Source: Streptomyces sp. NBC_01549 (GTDB lineage Bacteria; Actinomycetota; Actinomycetes; Streptomycetales; Streptomycetaceae). From it: DNA of 64,000 bases. Shown here in pieces: positions 35,012 through 44,299 of this stretch (its first letter is position 1; each line of letters begins with the position of its first letter). A program made the position numbers and the translations under genes. The notes below the pieces were generated by a model, which made no database searches, was not told the origin of the DNA, and was given only the letters and a program-made list of their open reading frames with translations. Location: contig NZ_JAPEPW010000001.1 of the NCBI RefSeq assembly GCF_026339955.1, positions 4,583,001 through 4,647,000 of the forward strand, in the 5' to 3' direction.

Positions 35012-35500
35012 ATGCGCGTGTATCTCGGCTCCGATCATGCCGGTTTCGAACTCAAGAACCACCTCGTCGAGTGGCTCAAGGCCGCCGGGCACGAGCCCGT
35101 CGACTGCGGGCCCCTCATCTACGACGCCCAGGACGACTACCCGCCGTTCTGCCTCCGCGCCGCGGAGCGTGCGGCGGCCGACCCCGAGGCCCTCGGCATC
35201 GTGATCGGCGGCTCCGGCAACGGGGAGCAGATCGCCGCGAACAAGGTGGACGGTGTGCGTGCCGCGCTCGCCTGGAGCGAGGAGACGGCGTCGCTCGGCC
35301 GCCAGCACAACAACGCCAACGTGGTGGCCGTGGGGGCGCGTATGCACACCCAGGAGGAGGCGACGAAGTTCGTGGAGGTCTTCCTCTCCACGCCCTTCTC
35401 CGGTGACGAGCGGCACGTCCGCCGTATCGACATGCTGTCGGCCTACGAAGAGACGGGCGACCTCCCGCCCATCCCACCCCACCACCCCCAGCAGGCCTGA
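35012..35500 (+). CDS. rpiB: Ribose-5-phosphate isomerase B
   Basis: It interconverts ribose 5-phosphate and ribulose 5-phosphate in the pentose phosphate pathway. The 162 residues match the family; SDHAGFELK (7-15) and GGSGNGEQIAANK (66-78) are signature blocks. The catalytic base is E72, as in mycobacterial RpiB, rather than the cysteine of E. coli-type enzymes. H residues in RQHNNANV are also typical. It is followed by the Fpg/Nei gene, the same pair as in M. tuberculosis. Confidence 0.95.
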   Translation: MRVYLGSDHAGFELKNHLVEWLKAAGHEPVDCGPLIYDAQDDYPPFCLRAAERAAADPEALGIVIGGSGNGEQIAANKVDGVRAALAWSEETASLGRQHNNANVVAVGARMHTQEEATKFVEVFLSTPFSGDERHVRRIDMLSAYEETGDLPPIPPHHPQQA

Positions 35501-35504
35501 CTCC

Positions 35505-35745
35505 CGGGGCTGCGCCCCGGACCCCGCCGACTTGTTCTCCGGCCGCAGGCCGGTGCGGGCTGGTCGCGCAGTTCCCGGCGCCCCTTAAGAGCGCTGGCGC
35601 GCATCGTTCAGCCCGTCCGGCGTTTGAGGACGAGGCCGTTCACGCCGATGCGGGGGCGTAGGCCCTGGTGGGGTTGAAGGGGCGTAGCCCCTGGGGATGG
35701 GACGGGTAGGGGCGGCGGGGGCGGAACAACCCCCCAGGCCGTCGG
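35505..35745. repeat. Composite GC-rich intergenic repeat (copy 1)
   Basis: This stretch joins three segments that recur elsewhere in the window: GGCTGGTCGCGCAGTTCCC, TCCGGCGTTTGAGGACGAGG and GATGGGACGGGTAGGGGCGG. The last two recur at 61.2-61.35 kb in the same order. It fills the gap between rpiB and the glycosylase gene. Confidence 0.75.
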
Positions 35746-35780
35746 CGCCGTACGAGAGACTGCCGCACGAGGAGGACCCC

Positions 35781-36590
35781 GTGCCCGAGGGGCACACGAT
35801 TCACCGGCTGGCCGAGGACTACGCGGCCAGATTCACCGGCGACCCCACCCGCGTCACCAGCCCCCAGGGCAAGTTCACCGACGCCGCCGCCCTCCTCGAC
35901 GGCACCCCCCTCGAACGCGCCGACGCCCACGGCAAACACCTCTTCCTCGCCTTCCGTGCCGCCGACTGGATCCACATCCACCTCGGCCTCTTCGGTAAGG
36001 TGAACTTCGGCGACGCCCCCGCCCCGCCCCCCACCGACACGGTCCGTCTCCGCCTCGCGAACGCCACGTCGTACGTCGACCTCCGCGGCCCCACCACCTG
36101 CGCCCTGATCACGGACGACGAGAAGCGGGCGATACACGCCCGCCTCGGCCCGGACCCCCTCCGTGCGGACGCGGACCCGTCGGCGGCGTACCACCGCGTC
36201 TCCCGCAGCCGTACGACGATCGCCGCCCTCCTCATGGACCAGAAGATCATCGCGGGCGTCGGGAACGTCTACCGCGCGGAAGTCCTCTTCCGGCACGGCA
36301 TCGATCCGTACCGCGCGGGGAAGGACATCACCCCGGCGCAGTGGGACGCGGTCTGGACGGACCTGGTGGCACTCATGCGCGAGGGCGTCCGCAACAACCG
36401 CATCGACACCGTCCGCCCGGAACACACCCCGGAGGCCATGGGCCGCCCACCGCGCGTGGACGACCACGGCGGCGAGGTGTACGTGTACCGCAGGGCCAAT
36501 CTGCCCTGCCACATCTGTGGCGGCGAGATCCGCACCGCTGATCTCGCCGCCCGCAACCTCTTCTGGTGCCCGACCTGCCAGAACGGCTGA
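35781..36590 (+). CDS. Fpg/Nei-family DNA glycosylase
   Basis: This 269-residue base-excision repair enzyme removes oxidised bases and cleaves the abasic site. P2 and E3 (MPEGHTIHRL) give the catalytic N-terminal proline, K52 (GKHLFLAF) is the conserved lysine, and the C-terminal zinc finger has C243, C246, C263 and C266 (CHICGGEI, then FWCPTCQ). The GTG start is fixed by the need for proline at position 2; GAGGAGGAC lies upstream. PEGHT rather than PELPE points to the Nei/endonuclease VIII branch. Confidence 0.93.
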   Translation: MPEGHTIHRLAEDYAARFTGDPTRVTSPQGKFTDAAALLDGTPLERADAHGKHLFLAFRAADWIHIHLGLFGKVNFGDAPAPPPTDTVRLRLANATSYVDLRGPTTCALITDDEKRAIHARLGPDPLRADADPSAAYHRVSRSRTTIAALLMDQKIIAGVGNVYRAEVLFRHGIDPYRAGKDITPAQWDAVWTDLVALMREGVRNNRIDTVRPEHTPEAMGRPPRVDDHGGEVYVYRRANLPCHICGGEIRTADLAARNLFWCPTCQNG

Positions 36591-36612
36591 ACCGGGTTCG
36601 GACGCCCGGGGG

Positions 36613-37842
36613 CTAGAACCCGTGCGGCAACCAGGGCGCGACCGCCGACGAGAAGCCCACCGACGCCTCCGCGAGCGCGCCCTGCCGCAACTCCCGCACC
36701 CGCCCCGCCGCCGCGAGCGAGGCCAGGGACACCCCACCGAGATACGCCGCCCCCAACTCCCTGACGGACAGGGCGAGATCGGCGGCGTCCGAGGTACGCA
36801 CGCAGATGGCGCCCTTGGTGTCCCCGGTGAGCCGCCAGCGCCCCTCGTTCCAGGGGCAGAACGCGTCCTCCACCTCGAACACCACGTCCACCGGCGCCTG
36901 ATACGTCCGTGCCTCCAGCGCGGCACCGACGTCCACGAGCCGCACGTGCAGCGCGTCCCGCATCCGCACCGCGCAGCGCCGGATGTCGGACACCATGTAC
37001 TGCCACGCCTCGTCCACGGGGCGACCGCGCGCCACGAGCGTGGACGTCAGGTCGATCTCGAGGAGGAACCGCCACAGCGCCGCGTGCGTCGCCGGGTCGA
37101 GCGCCTCCAGTTCGTCGAGGACGACGGTGAACGCGGCCCCGCGGTGGTCGCCGCCCCGCTTGATCCGGTACCGGGCGTAACCCACGACCTCGTGGTCCCG
37201 CTCGGCGACCACGCACTGCAACGGCGAGGCGCCGTCCCGGTCGCCCTGCGGGTCGAGCAGCGCCACCCGCTCCCAGCCGGGCCGCCGCGCCAGCCTCCCC
37301 GGCCGGCCCGGAACCAGCCGCGCGTACACCGCCTCGCAGGCGTCCAGTACGTCCGCCGGCGCGGCGTACCGCAGACGTACGTCATCGGTGCCGGGCGGTA
37401 CGGACAGTCGTACCCGGGTCGTGTCGATCTCGACGTTGTACTGATGGGTCGCGATGCCGTAGCCGAACCGGCCGTAGATCACCGGTTCCGACGCGGTCAG
37501 CACGGCCAGCGGCTCGCCCCATGAGCGGATGTCGTCCAACTGCCGCCGCATCATCGACCTGAGCAGCCCGCGCCGCCGGTGCGTGGCCGCGACCGTCACC
37601 ATCGTGATGCCCGCGGCCGGTACGGAGGTGCCGCCGGGGACCGTGACCCGGAAGGAGAACGCCCCCGAGGTGCCCACACACTGGTCGCCGTCCCAGATAC
37701 CCAGGAAACGGTCGTACTCTGTCAGCGCGTTCCACACCTCGCGCTCCTCGGACGACTCCGGTACGCCCCCGAACGCGCGGACCAGGCTGTCGTACCACGT
37801 GTCCCACTCGGGCTGCCGCAGAACCCGCAAGTCAGTCGTCAT
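36613..37842 (-). CDS. Eis-like GNAT acetyltransferase
   Basis: This 409-residue protein matches the Eis architecture: an N-terminal GNAT domain with the acetyl-CoA loop VTVAATHRRRGLLRSMM (about 82-98), a second GNAT-like domain (about 160-290) and a C-terminal sterol-carrier-like domain that ends in Phe with the free carboxylate used as catalytic base. Mycobacterial Eis acetylates aminoglycosides and proteins; here the natural substrate is unknown. It is convergent with the glycosylase gene, 22 bases apart. Confidence 0.9.
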   Translation of the reverse strand: MTTDLRVLRQPEWDTWYDSLVRAFGGVPESSEEREVWNALTEYDRFLGIWDGDQCVGTSGAFSFRVTVPGGTSVPAAGITMVTVAATHRRRGLLRSMMRRQLDDIRSWGEPLAVLTASEPVIYGRFGYGIATHQYNVEIDTTRVRLSVPPGTDDVRLRYAAPADVLDACEAVYARLVPGRPGRLARRPGWERVALLDPQGDRDGASPLQCVVAERDHEVVGYARYRIKRGGDHRGAAFTVVLDELEALDPATHAALWRFLLEIDLTSTLVARGRPVDEAWQYMVSDIRRCAVRMRDALHVRLVDVGAALEARTYQAPVDVVFEVEDAFCPWNEGRWRLTGDTKGAICVRTSDAADLALSVRELGAAYLGGVSLASLAAAGRVRELRQGALAEASVGFSSAVAPWLPHGF

Positions 37843-37992
37843 ACGCCATGCCTACCAGGGCAATGCGGTACGAGCGAGGGAATTTCCCCCATCCCCGGAG
37901 GTGCCGTTCACTGTGATGTTGAGCGCTCGGACGGGGGACAAGTGGGACCTCCCGTGCCAAGCACCTGGTCCGATGGATAGGGTCCCGAACTA

Positions 37993-39165
37993 ATGGCAGC
38001 AGGACGAGAGCGGCGCGCGGAAGCCGAGACGTTCACGGCCCGGTTGAAGAAGCAGTGGCACCGGGCTCGCACCGGCGTGCGCAGATCCGCCGTCGACTAC
38101 TTCCGCGGTGACGGTTCGGACTGGATCGCACTGGCCGGTCTGCTGCTGACCATCCCCGTGATCGCGGCCACGACGCTGATGAACTCGGTCTGGTGCTCCC
38201 CGGCCGCGCTGGTCCTCCCGATCGTCGCGGGCGGCCTTCTGCTGCGCCCCGCCAGCCTGCTCGGCCTGTACGCGGCCGCCGCCACCGCGCTGATAGTGGA
38301 GTCCGTGAAGCTGGGCCCGTACACGGAGGGCCCCTCCCGGGTCACCCCGGGCGTGGTCCTGGTGGTCGCCGCCTGCGGCTTCTTCGGGCTGCTGATCGCC
38401 CAGTTCCGCAGCCGTGTCGGTGTGCCCTGGCGGCGCGGCGGCACCATGCTCTTCGACCTGCGCGAACGCATCCGCGTACAGAGCAAGCTGCCGGGTCTGC
38501 CGCTGGGCTGGCACCGGGAGATGGCGTTGCGCCCGGCGGGCGGTCAGTCGTTCTCGGGGGACTTCGTCGTGGCCGCACGTACGAACAGCGGCCGAAGCCT
38601 CGAAGTCGTCCTGACCGACGTGTCCGGCAAGGGCATGGACGCGGGTTCGCGCGCCCTGCTCCTCTCCGGAGCCTTCGGCGGTCTCCTGGGATCGCTCCCA
38701 CCCCACGCCTTCCTCCCCGCGGCGAACGGCTACCTCCTGCGCCAGGACTGGGACGAGGGCTTCGCCACCTCGATCCACCTGGTCCTGGACCTGGACTCCG
38801 GCGACTACGAACTCTTCTCCGCCGGGCACCCACCGGGCCTTCAGCTCAGCGCGGGCAGCGGGCGCTGGGAGGAGAAGGCTGCCGAAGGTCCACTCCTCGG
38901 GGTGTACGACGGTGCCCAGTTCGACCCCGTCAAGGGTTCCCTGCGGCCCGGGGACGTCCTGATGCTCTTCACGGACGGTCTGGTGGAAACCTCCGACCGT
39001 GACATCGTCGAGGGCATCGACCGCCTCACCGGTGAGGCCGACCGTTATGTCGCCGGCGGTTTCCACGGCGCCGCGTGGCACCTCATCGAGGCCGTCGCCA
39101 AGGACGTCAACGACGACCGGGCCCTCCTCCTGATCTGCCGAGAGGGCCCCACGGCAACCCGCTGA
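37993..39165 (+). CDS. Membrane SpoIIE-type PP2C phosphatase
   Basis: This 390-residue protein has a basic N-terminus, four membrane helices (about 45-140) and a cytoplasmic PPM/SpoIIE phosphatase domain (about 165-385). Metal-binding acids fit at SFSGDFVVA, LTDVSGKGMDAG and LFTDGLVETSD. Such enzymes dephosphorylate anti-anti-sigma factors or other phosphoproteins in Streptomyces stress and development circuits. No anti-sigma or STAS gene is adjacent, so its partner lies elsewhere. ATG start. Confidence 0.9.
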   Translation: MAAGRERRAEAETFTARLKKQWHRARTGVRRSAVDYFRGDGSDWIALAGLLLTIPVIAATTLMNSVWCSPAALVLPIVAGGLLLRPASLLGLYAAAATALIVESVKLGPYTEGPSRVTPGVVLVVAACGFFGLLIAQFRSRVGVPWRRGGTMLFDLRERIRVQSKLPGLPLGWHREMALRPAGGQSFSGDFVVAARTNSGRSLEVVLTDVSGKGMDAGSRALLLSGAFGGLLGSLPPHAFLPAANGYLLRQDWDEGFATSIHLVLDLDSGDYELFSAGHPPGLQLSAGSGRWEEKAAEGPLLGVYDGAQFDPVKGSLRPGDVLMLFTDGLVETSDRDIVEGIDRLTGEADRYVAGGFHGAAWHLIEAVAKDVNDDRALLLICREGPTATR

Positions 39166-39319
39166 CGACGGCCTTCTTGATGGTCGAAGGGGCTGACCGG
39201 ACAGGGACCGTATGTTGCGCCCCTTTTGTATGGATCCATCGTCGGGCGGTTGTCATGCTCGGTCTGACGGCGGTCACGGTCCCGGCCCGTGCGGCGCTGC
39301 GGCGGGAGACACTGGGGGC

Positions 39320-39775
39320 GTGACGCAGACTCTCCTGACCCTGGCCGAAATAGAGGCCCTCGCCCGTACGGCGCACGCCGCCCAGACCGACAAGGCGGGG
39401 CGGCCGTACACCGAGCACCTCCAGGCCGTCGCGGACGGGGTTCGTGAGCGCGGGGGCGACGACGAGCAGATCGCGGCGGCCTGGCTGCACGACGCCGTCG
39501 AGGACGACGTGCTCTCCGAGGACTGGCTGCGCGAGGCCGCGCTGACCCGGCGGACGAAGGACATCGTGCTGGCGCTGACCAAACGCGAAGGAGAGCCCCC
39601 GGAGTCGTACGCGAAGCGCATTCGTACGACTCCGGGGGCTCTCGTGGTCAAGGCGTCGGACCTGGCGCACAACGGCGATCCGGCCCGGCTCGCGGTCCTC
39701 GACGAGCACACCCGCGCGCGGCTGACCAAGAAGTACGCCGCGATGCGGTCACTGCTCGGACTGCCGCCGGGCTGA
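39320..39775 (+). CDS. Small HD-domain phosphohydrolase (MESH1/SpoT-hydrolase-like)
   Basis: This 151-residue protein has the H...HD...D pattern of HD-type metal hydrolases: HAAQTDKAGRPYTEH near residue 15, AAWLHDAVEDD near 57 and LVVKASDLAHN near 115. The spacing resembles the hydrolase half of RelA/SpoT and the stand-alone MESH1 enzymes, which degrade ppGpp or act on NADPH. The synthetase domain is absent. The substrate is inferred only from the fold. The GTG start begins the domain; a longer frame upstream adds no homology. Confidence 0.8.
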   Translation: MTQTLLTLAEIEALARTAHAAQTDKAGRPYTEHLQAVADGVRERGGDDEQIAAAWLHDAVEDDVLSEDWLREAALTRRTKDIVLALTKREGEPPESYAKRIRTTPGALVVKASDLAHNGDPARLAVLDEHTRARLTKKYAAMRSLLGLPPG

Positions 39776-39781
39776 CGGTGG

Positions 39782-40978
39782 CTACGCCGGGGCCTTGGCC
39801 CGTTCGCGGGCCAGCTCCGTGGCGTCCCGTTTGAACGCCCACTCCATGCTGGGCTCCATCGCGAAGCGGAAGACCCGCCGGACCGGCGCCGTGCACAGCA
39901 GGGTGACGGCCGCGCCCGCGACGAGGGTCACGAAGATCTCGCCGAGCGGCCGGTGCAGCCACTTGTGGTCGAACCAGCCCCAGTAGTCGCCGCCCTTGAC
40001 CAGGAAGCCGTGCAGCAGATAGCCGTACAGTGTGCCCGCGCCGAGGGCCGTGAACCACATCTTGCGGCGCGGCACCCAGGCGAAGAAGCACGCGGTGAGC
40101 AGCAGCGAGCAGCCGAGAAGGGCGAGCACCATCACGGGGCCGACCCACCAGGGGACACCCAGTTCCTGGGCGCTGTCGCGGTGGTAGAACCAGCCGGGGT
40201 TCATCCGCGGCACCGCCCACCAGCTCACGACCAGCGCGGCGGCGAACACCGGCACCGACAGGATGCGCACCTCGCGGCGGCGCACCAGCTGGAAGTGCTC
40301 GGGCTTCATGCACAGGCCCAGCACGAAGAACGGCAGGAACTGGAGCGTCCGCTGCAGATCCAGGTCGTCACCGATGGACGGTGAGGTGGTCGCGAGCATG
40401 GCCACCGCGATGGCGAGCGGAAGCGGCCAGCGGACCAGCTTCCACAGCGGCGTCGTCAGCCGCCAGATGAACAGCGCGCACAGGAACCAGGTGAGGAACC
40501 AGGGGTCGAGCAGGCTGACCGGCAGCGACGGATCGTCGTCGGCCCAGCGCTTGAAGAGGACGTACGCCACTTCGAAGACGACGTACGGCACGGCGACACC
40601 GGTGACCAGCCGCTTCAGCCGGTCGGCGCGCATGTCGAAACTGCGTGAGAAATAGCCGGAGATGATGATGAAGGCCGGCATGTGGAAGGCGTAGACGACC
40701 ATGTACGCGGCTTCGAGGACGCGGCTTTGGCCCTTCAGGGGCTCCCAGGCGTGGCCCATGGCCACGAGCACGATCGCCAGGTACTTGGCGTTGTCGAAGA
40801 AGGCGTCACGCGGTCTGCCGGGTTGGGCGGCCGCGGCGGCGGTGGCACCGGCCAACTGTGAAGGCAGGCCGGACGACTGACTCGGGGCTGAGCGCGGAGT
40901 CGCCACTCCCTCCGTCGACGGCTCTGCCGGGGGGAGCGGCGCTCGACGGGGACCGTTCGGCCGGAGCGAGTTCGTCAC
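39782..40978 (-). CDS. Acyltransferase 3-family membrane protein
   Basis: This 398-residue integral membrane protein belongs to the acyltransferase 3 family, which moves acetyl or other acyl groups onto cell-surface or small-molecule acceptors. The family opening FFDNAKYLAIVLVAMGHAWEPL (near 60) and YAFHMPAFIIISGYFS are present, with about ten helices. A 55-residue Pro/Ala-rich N-terminal tail precedes them. The GTG start has GGAGG four bases upstream; an ATG 15 bases earlier has none. It is convergent with the HD gene. Confidence 0.88.
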   Translation of the reverse strand: MTNSLRPNGPRRAPLPPAEPSTEGVATPRSAPSQSSGLPSQLAGATAAAAAQPGRPRDAFFDNAKYLAIVLVAMGHAWEPLKGQSRVLEAAYMVVYAFHMPAFIIISGYFSRSFDMRADRLKRLVTGVAVPYVVFEVAYVLFKRWADDDPSLPVSLLDPWFLTWFLCALFIWRLTTPLWKLVRWPLPLAIAVAMLATTSPSIGDDLDLQRTLQFLPFFVLGLCMKPEHFQLVRRREVRILSVPVFAAALVVSWWAVPRMNPGWFYHRDSAQELGVPWWVGPVMVLALLGCSLLLTACFFAWVPRRKMWFTALGAGTLYGYLLHGFLVKGGDYWGWFDHKWLHRPLGEIFVTLVAGAAVTLLCTAPVRRVFRFAMEPSMEWAFKRDATELARERAKAPA

Positions 40979-41612
40979 AGGCCCTCCGACCATGAACGGC
41001 GGGGAGCGGGGGAGACGATCCAGGACCTTGCTGCGCTTGCGGGGGACGAGGCGGCGTGGAACATCTGAGGCACCCTAGCGTTGTCTGTGCGTTTTCGTAA
41101 ATCTCCTGGCGTCATTCCTGCTTATCGCCTGTGAGTTCGTCCGTGAGTTGCTCTTCGAGTACCCCGGATTTGAGGATATCCCCTTACCGTGTTTGGCAGT
41201 TGTGGCGCCGGTCTGTCCGCATTCGTCATGACTAATTGGTGCATAACACTCGCGGGCGACTCTGGTGAAATGTCCGGTCTTCGGTGTCTTCGGCGGCATG
41301 TTCCTGGCGTCTTCCGGGGTTTCTTCGCCGAGCCTGTGACAACAATTGGAAATACCTGCGAACAGGGTGTGTGGACACGGCAACGATCGTTCTGAATTTC
41401 CCGGGCGAGTGTGCGGTCGAATTGTCTTGCGGCGCCGTGAAGTTGGCCTGTCCCGGGAGGGTGGGGGAGTCCGGATTCCAGGCGCTGCCAACCGACGATG
41501 CGTCACCTGCGGCATACGCGGGCCGGGTTGGTGGCACGATGGTTCTGGCGGGGGTGTGCGGGGCTGCACCCCCGGGCCGGGAGAGCGGACCGACCGTAGG
41601 GTGTGATCAGTT
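40979..41612. other. Long intergenic region with a low-GC segment
   Basis: I find no gene here. The segment from about 41080 to 41420 is clearly less GC-rich than the rest of the window and shows neither codon bias nor homology in any frame. It must hold the promoters of the divergent acyltransferase and small membrane protein genes and could hold an untranslated RNA or remains of transferred DNA. Confidence 0.5.
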
Positions 41613-41807
41613 GTGGCCATCTCGCTGTCAGTGGTACTGCTGTTGGCGATCATCCTCGTGGTGCTGATCCGAGGGGGATCGATCAAGGCGGGGCCCGCCA
41701 TCGTCGCGGTGCTCTTCGGCTTCTTCCTCGCGTCGACCGGAATGGCTCCGTCCATCCAACGGTTCCTCGACTCGATAGCGCAGACGATCAACTCGATCAG
41801 CTTCTGA
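41613..41807 (+). CDS. Small membrane protein of unknown function
   Basis: This 64-residue protein has a first helix at 3-19 (LSVVLLLAIILVVLI), a short Arg/Gly/Lys turn, a second helix (26-43) and an amphipathic tail ending SISF. It has strong third-position GC bias, which supports coding. The start is GTG with a poor ribosome site. Similar short genes are found near tig in other streptomycetes as far as I recall; no function is known. Confidence 0.7.
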   Translation: MAISLSVVLLLAIILVVLIRGGSIKAGPAIVAVLFGFFLASTGMAPSIQRFLDSIAQTINSISF

Positions 41808-42046
41808 TCTCCGAGCGGGACGGGCCGGCGCTTCACCGTCGCCCCATTCATGGACGCGGCCCCGACGGTCGCGCCCCGGGCCGACCGCGCCCGGAAGATC
41901 GCGTACGCACGCGGGCACCGGCGTGGTGAGACGGTGACCCGCGCGTCTGCGGGCCTCCGTCGGTATTCCCCGCTGGTCATGCCTCAGGCCGGGCGAAGTC
42001 GACCCGGAGTGCCACATGACGGTCGGGTCGGAGTCCCGCAAAGCGA

Positions 42047-42087
42047 TCAGGGCCAGGCAGAGGAATGAACCTCTGACCTGGCCCTGA
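42047..42087. terminator. Terminator of tRNA-Gly and the small membrane protein gene
   Basis: TCAGGGCCAGG pairs with CCTGGCCCTGA, continued inward by CAGAGG/CCTCTG with one bulged A and a 6-base loop. It lies 7 bases after the encoded CCA of tRNA-Gly on the minus strand. Confidence 0.8.
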
Positions 42088-42096
42088 GCCGTATGG

Positions 42097-42167
42097 AGCG
42101 GGCGACGGGAATCGAACCCGCGTAGCTAGTTTGGAAGACTAGGGCTCTACCATTGAGCTACGCCCGC
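42097..42167 (-). tRNA. tRNA-Gly (anticodon UCC)
   Basis: On the minus strand the acceptor stem GCGGGCG/CGCCCGC, D-arm GTAGCTCAATGGTAGAGC, anticodon stem CTAGT/ACTAG around CTTCCAA (anticodon TCC) and T-loop GGGTTCGATTCCC are all present. The discriminator is T and CCA follows in the genome (to 42094). Length is 71 bases without CCA. Confidence 0.96.
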
Positions 42168-42319
42168 ACAGGGAGCGCCGCAGGTCACTGACCCCGGCAC
42201 AGGAGGCATCGTAGCGGTTCGCACCCCATGCCCGCACACCCCGTTCCGCGACCCCGCGGACGGTCGTGAAATGCGGCAACCGCACCGTCTCCGGGCATGT
42301 ACCCTACGTGTCGCACCGA

Positions 42320-42393
42320 CGGGGTGTGGCGCAGCTTGGTAGCGCGTCCGCTTTGGGAGCGGAAGGCCGTGGGTTCAAATCCCGCCACCCCGA
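42320..42393 (+). tRNA. tRNA-Pro (anticodon UGG)
   Basis: The acceptor stem CGGGGTG/CACCCCG, D-arm GGCGCAGCTTGGTAGCGC, anticodon stem TCCGC/GCGGA around TTTGGGA (anticodon TGG) and T-loop GGGTTCAAATCCC give a standard cloverleaf of 74 bases. CCA is encoded directly after it (42394-42396). Confidence 0.96.
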
Positions 42394-42655
42394 CCACCAG
42401 CCGGTTCCGGCGACACGTCAGGCGACGGATCAGGCGAGAGAACAGGCGTCCGACGGTCGATGGCCGGGATCGCAAGATCGCCTTTTGGGGCGTGTACCGC
42501 CTGCGGTTACTATGCAGGTTGCGCGCCCGTATGTCTGCACTGTTACGTCTCTCAAGGGCCGCGAATCCGCTGAGGCTCTGCCCGATCTCGGCAGAAACAA
42601 GCAGCAGAACCCCGCAGCAGTACCCCCAAGAAGTCAGCCACAAGGAGACCGAACC

Positions 42656-44062
42656 GTGAAGAGCGCCGTGGAGAACCTGAACCCGACTCGGGTTCGGCTC
42701 ACTGTTGAGGTGCCCTTCGAGGAGCTCAAGGACAGCCTCGACGCGGCGTACAAGAAGATCAACCAGCAGGTCACGGTGAAGGGCTTCCGGAAGGGCAAGA
42801 TCCCGGCGCGCATCATCGACCAGCGGTTCGGTCGCGGTGCCGTGCTCGAAGAGGCCGTCAACGACGCGCTCCCGAAGTTCTACACCGAAGCGGTCAACGA
42901 GGCTGAGCTGAACGTCCTCGGCCAGCCCGAGGTCGACATCACGGAGCTGAAGGACGGCGAAACGCTGAACTTCACCGCCGAGGTCGACGTCCGCCCGACC
43001 ATCGAGATCCCGGACTACTCCGGCATCGAGGTCGAGGTCGACGCTGTCGAGGTCGGCGACGAGGACGTCGAGAAGGCCGTCGAGGAGCTCCGTGAGCGCT
43101 TCGCGTCCACCTCGCCCGTCGAGCGCGCCGCCCAGGACGGCGACGTCGTCACGATCGACCTGGAGGCCAAGGTCGACGGAGAGGTGCTGGAGGACGGCGT
43201 CGCAGCCGACGTCTCCTACACCATCGGCTCCGGCGAGCTGCTGGACGGCATCGACGAGGCCGTGAAGGGCCTGGAGGCCGGTGGCGAGGCCACCTTCGCC
43301 TCCGAGCTCAAGGGCGGCTCGGCAGCCGGCAAGGAGGCCGAGGTCACCGTCAAGGTCACCCAGGTCGCCGCGCGCGAACTGCCCGAGCTGGATGACGACT
43401 TCGCGCAGCTCGCCTCGGAGTTCGACACCCTCGAAGAGCTCAAGGCGGACAGCCGTAAGCGCCTCGAGAACATGAAGCAGTACGACCAGGCCACGCAGGC
43501 CCAGGAGCGTGTCCTGGAGAAGCTGCTCGAGCTGGTCGAGGTCCCCGTCCCCGAGAAGCTGCTCGAGGACGAGATCAACACCCGTAAGCACAACCTCGAG
43601 CACCACCAGCTCGGCCAGATGGGTCTCGACCTCGAGAAGTACCTGGAGATCCAGGGCAAGACCGAGGAGGAGTTCGACGCCGAGACCAAGGAAGCGGCGA
43701 TCAAGGGCATCAAGACCCAGTTCGTCCTTGACGAGCTCGTCAACAAGGAGAAGCTGAACGTCAACCAGGAGGAGCTCACCGAGCACCTCATGCGGCGTGC
43801 GGCCTCCTCCGGCATGTCCCCCGACCAGTTCGCCCAGGCGGTCGTCGAAGGCGGCCAGGTCCCGATGCTGGTCGGCGAGGTCGCCCGCGGCAAGGCCCTC
43901 GCGGTCGTCGTCGAGGCCGCCACGGTCAAGGACACGAACGGCGAGGTCGTCGACCTCGACGACGAGGAGGACGAGACCGAGTCGGCCACCGAGGTCGTCG
44001 CCGAGGTCACCGACGGTGACGAGGCCTCCGCCGAGGCTTCCGAGGAGAAGCCCGAGGCGTAA
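42656..44062 (+). CDS. tig: Trigger factor, ribosome-bound chaperone and prolyl isomerase
   Basis: This 468-residue protein binds the ribosome exit tunnel and shields nascent chains. The N-terminal ribosome-binding domain has the signature GFRKGKIPARI (about 43-53); a PPIase domain spans about 150-240 and the helical C-terminal arms 250-430. The tail is very acidic (DLDDEEDETES...), as in other streptomycetes. The GTG start has AAGGAGACC upstream and aligns with the family N-terminus. It is the first of the tig-clpP1-clpP2-clpX group and is separated from clpP1 by a terminator. Confidence 0.97.
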   Translation: MKSAVENLNPTRVRLTVEVPFEELKDSLDAAYKKINQQVTVKGFRKGKIPARIIDQRFGRGAVLEEAVNDALPKFYTEAVNEAELNVLGQPEVDITELKDGETLNFTAEVDVRPTIEIPDYSGIEVEVDAVEVGDEDVEKAVEELRERFASTSPVERAAQDGDVVTIDLEAKVDGEVLEDGVAADVSYTIGSGELLDGIDEAVKGLEAGGEATFASELKGGSAAGKEAEVTVKVTQVAARELPELDDDFAQLASEFDTLEELKADSRKRLENMKQYDQATQAQERVLEKLLELVEVPVPEKLLEDEINTRKHNLEHHQLGQMGLDLEKYLEIQGKTEEEFDAETKEAAIKGIKTQFVLDELVNKEKLNVNQEELTEHLMRRAASSGMSPDQFAQAVVEGGQVPMLVGEVARGKALAVVVEAATVKDTNGEVVDLDDEEDETESATEVVAEVTDGDEASAEASEEKPEA

Positions 44063-44086
44063 GCCGGCGGCGCTTCAGCAGCTGTA

Positions 44087-44127
44087 CGACGGGCCCCCGG
44101 GGACTTCTTGTCCCCGGGGGCCCGTCG
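44087..44127 (+). terminator. Terminator after tig
   Basis: A perfect 17-bp stem with a 7-base loop starts 24 bases after the tig stop, so clpP1 is transcribed from its own promoter. Confidence 0.85.
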
Positions 44128-44132
44128 GCCTT

Positions 44133-44250
44133 TGGGGGCGCGAGGAACTGCGCGAGCAACCCACGACAAGCCGCACCCGCCGTTGGACCACCCGTGGCAG
44201 ACGCGACCGCGGCTTTGCGGGGGCGGATCGCACAGTTCCCCGCGCCCCCG
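44133..44250. repeat. Inverted pair of the GC-rich intergenic repeat
   Basis: GGGGGCGCGAGGAACTGCGC at the left and CGCACAGTTCCCCGCGCC at the right are copies of the same repeat core in opposite directions, about 75 bases apart. The core also occurs near 35.6, 51.4, 53.5 and 61.1 kb. Confidence 0.7.
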
Positions 44251-44299
44251 ACGGGGCACAGCCCCGCCGAACCCCCTGTCCAACCCAGCGGAGCGCATG

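Noticed and set aside
41075..41980. 301-codon minus-strand frame before tig
   Set aside because: It overlaps the well-supported small membrane protein gene, has poor codon bias and no homology.
42097..42396. tRNA-Gly and tRNA-Pro as a possible integration site
   Set aside because: No integrase, no duplicated tRNA 3' end and no foreign gene block is seen beside them.
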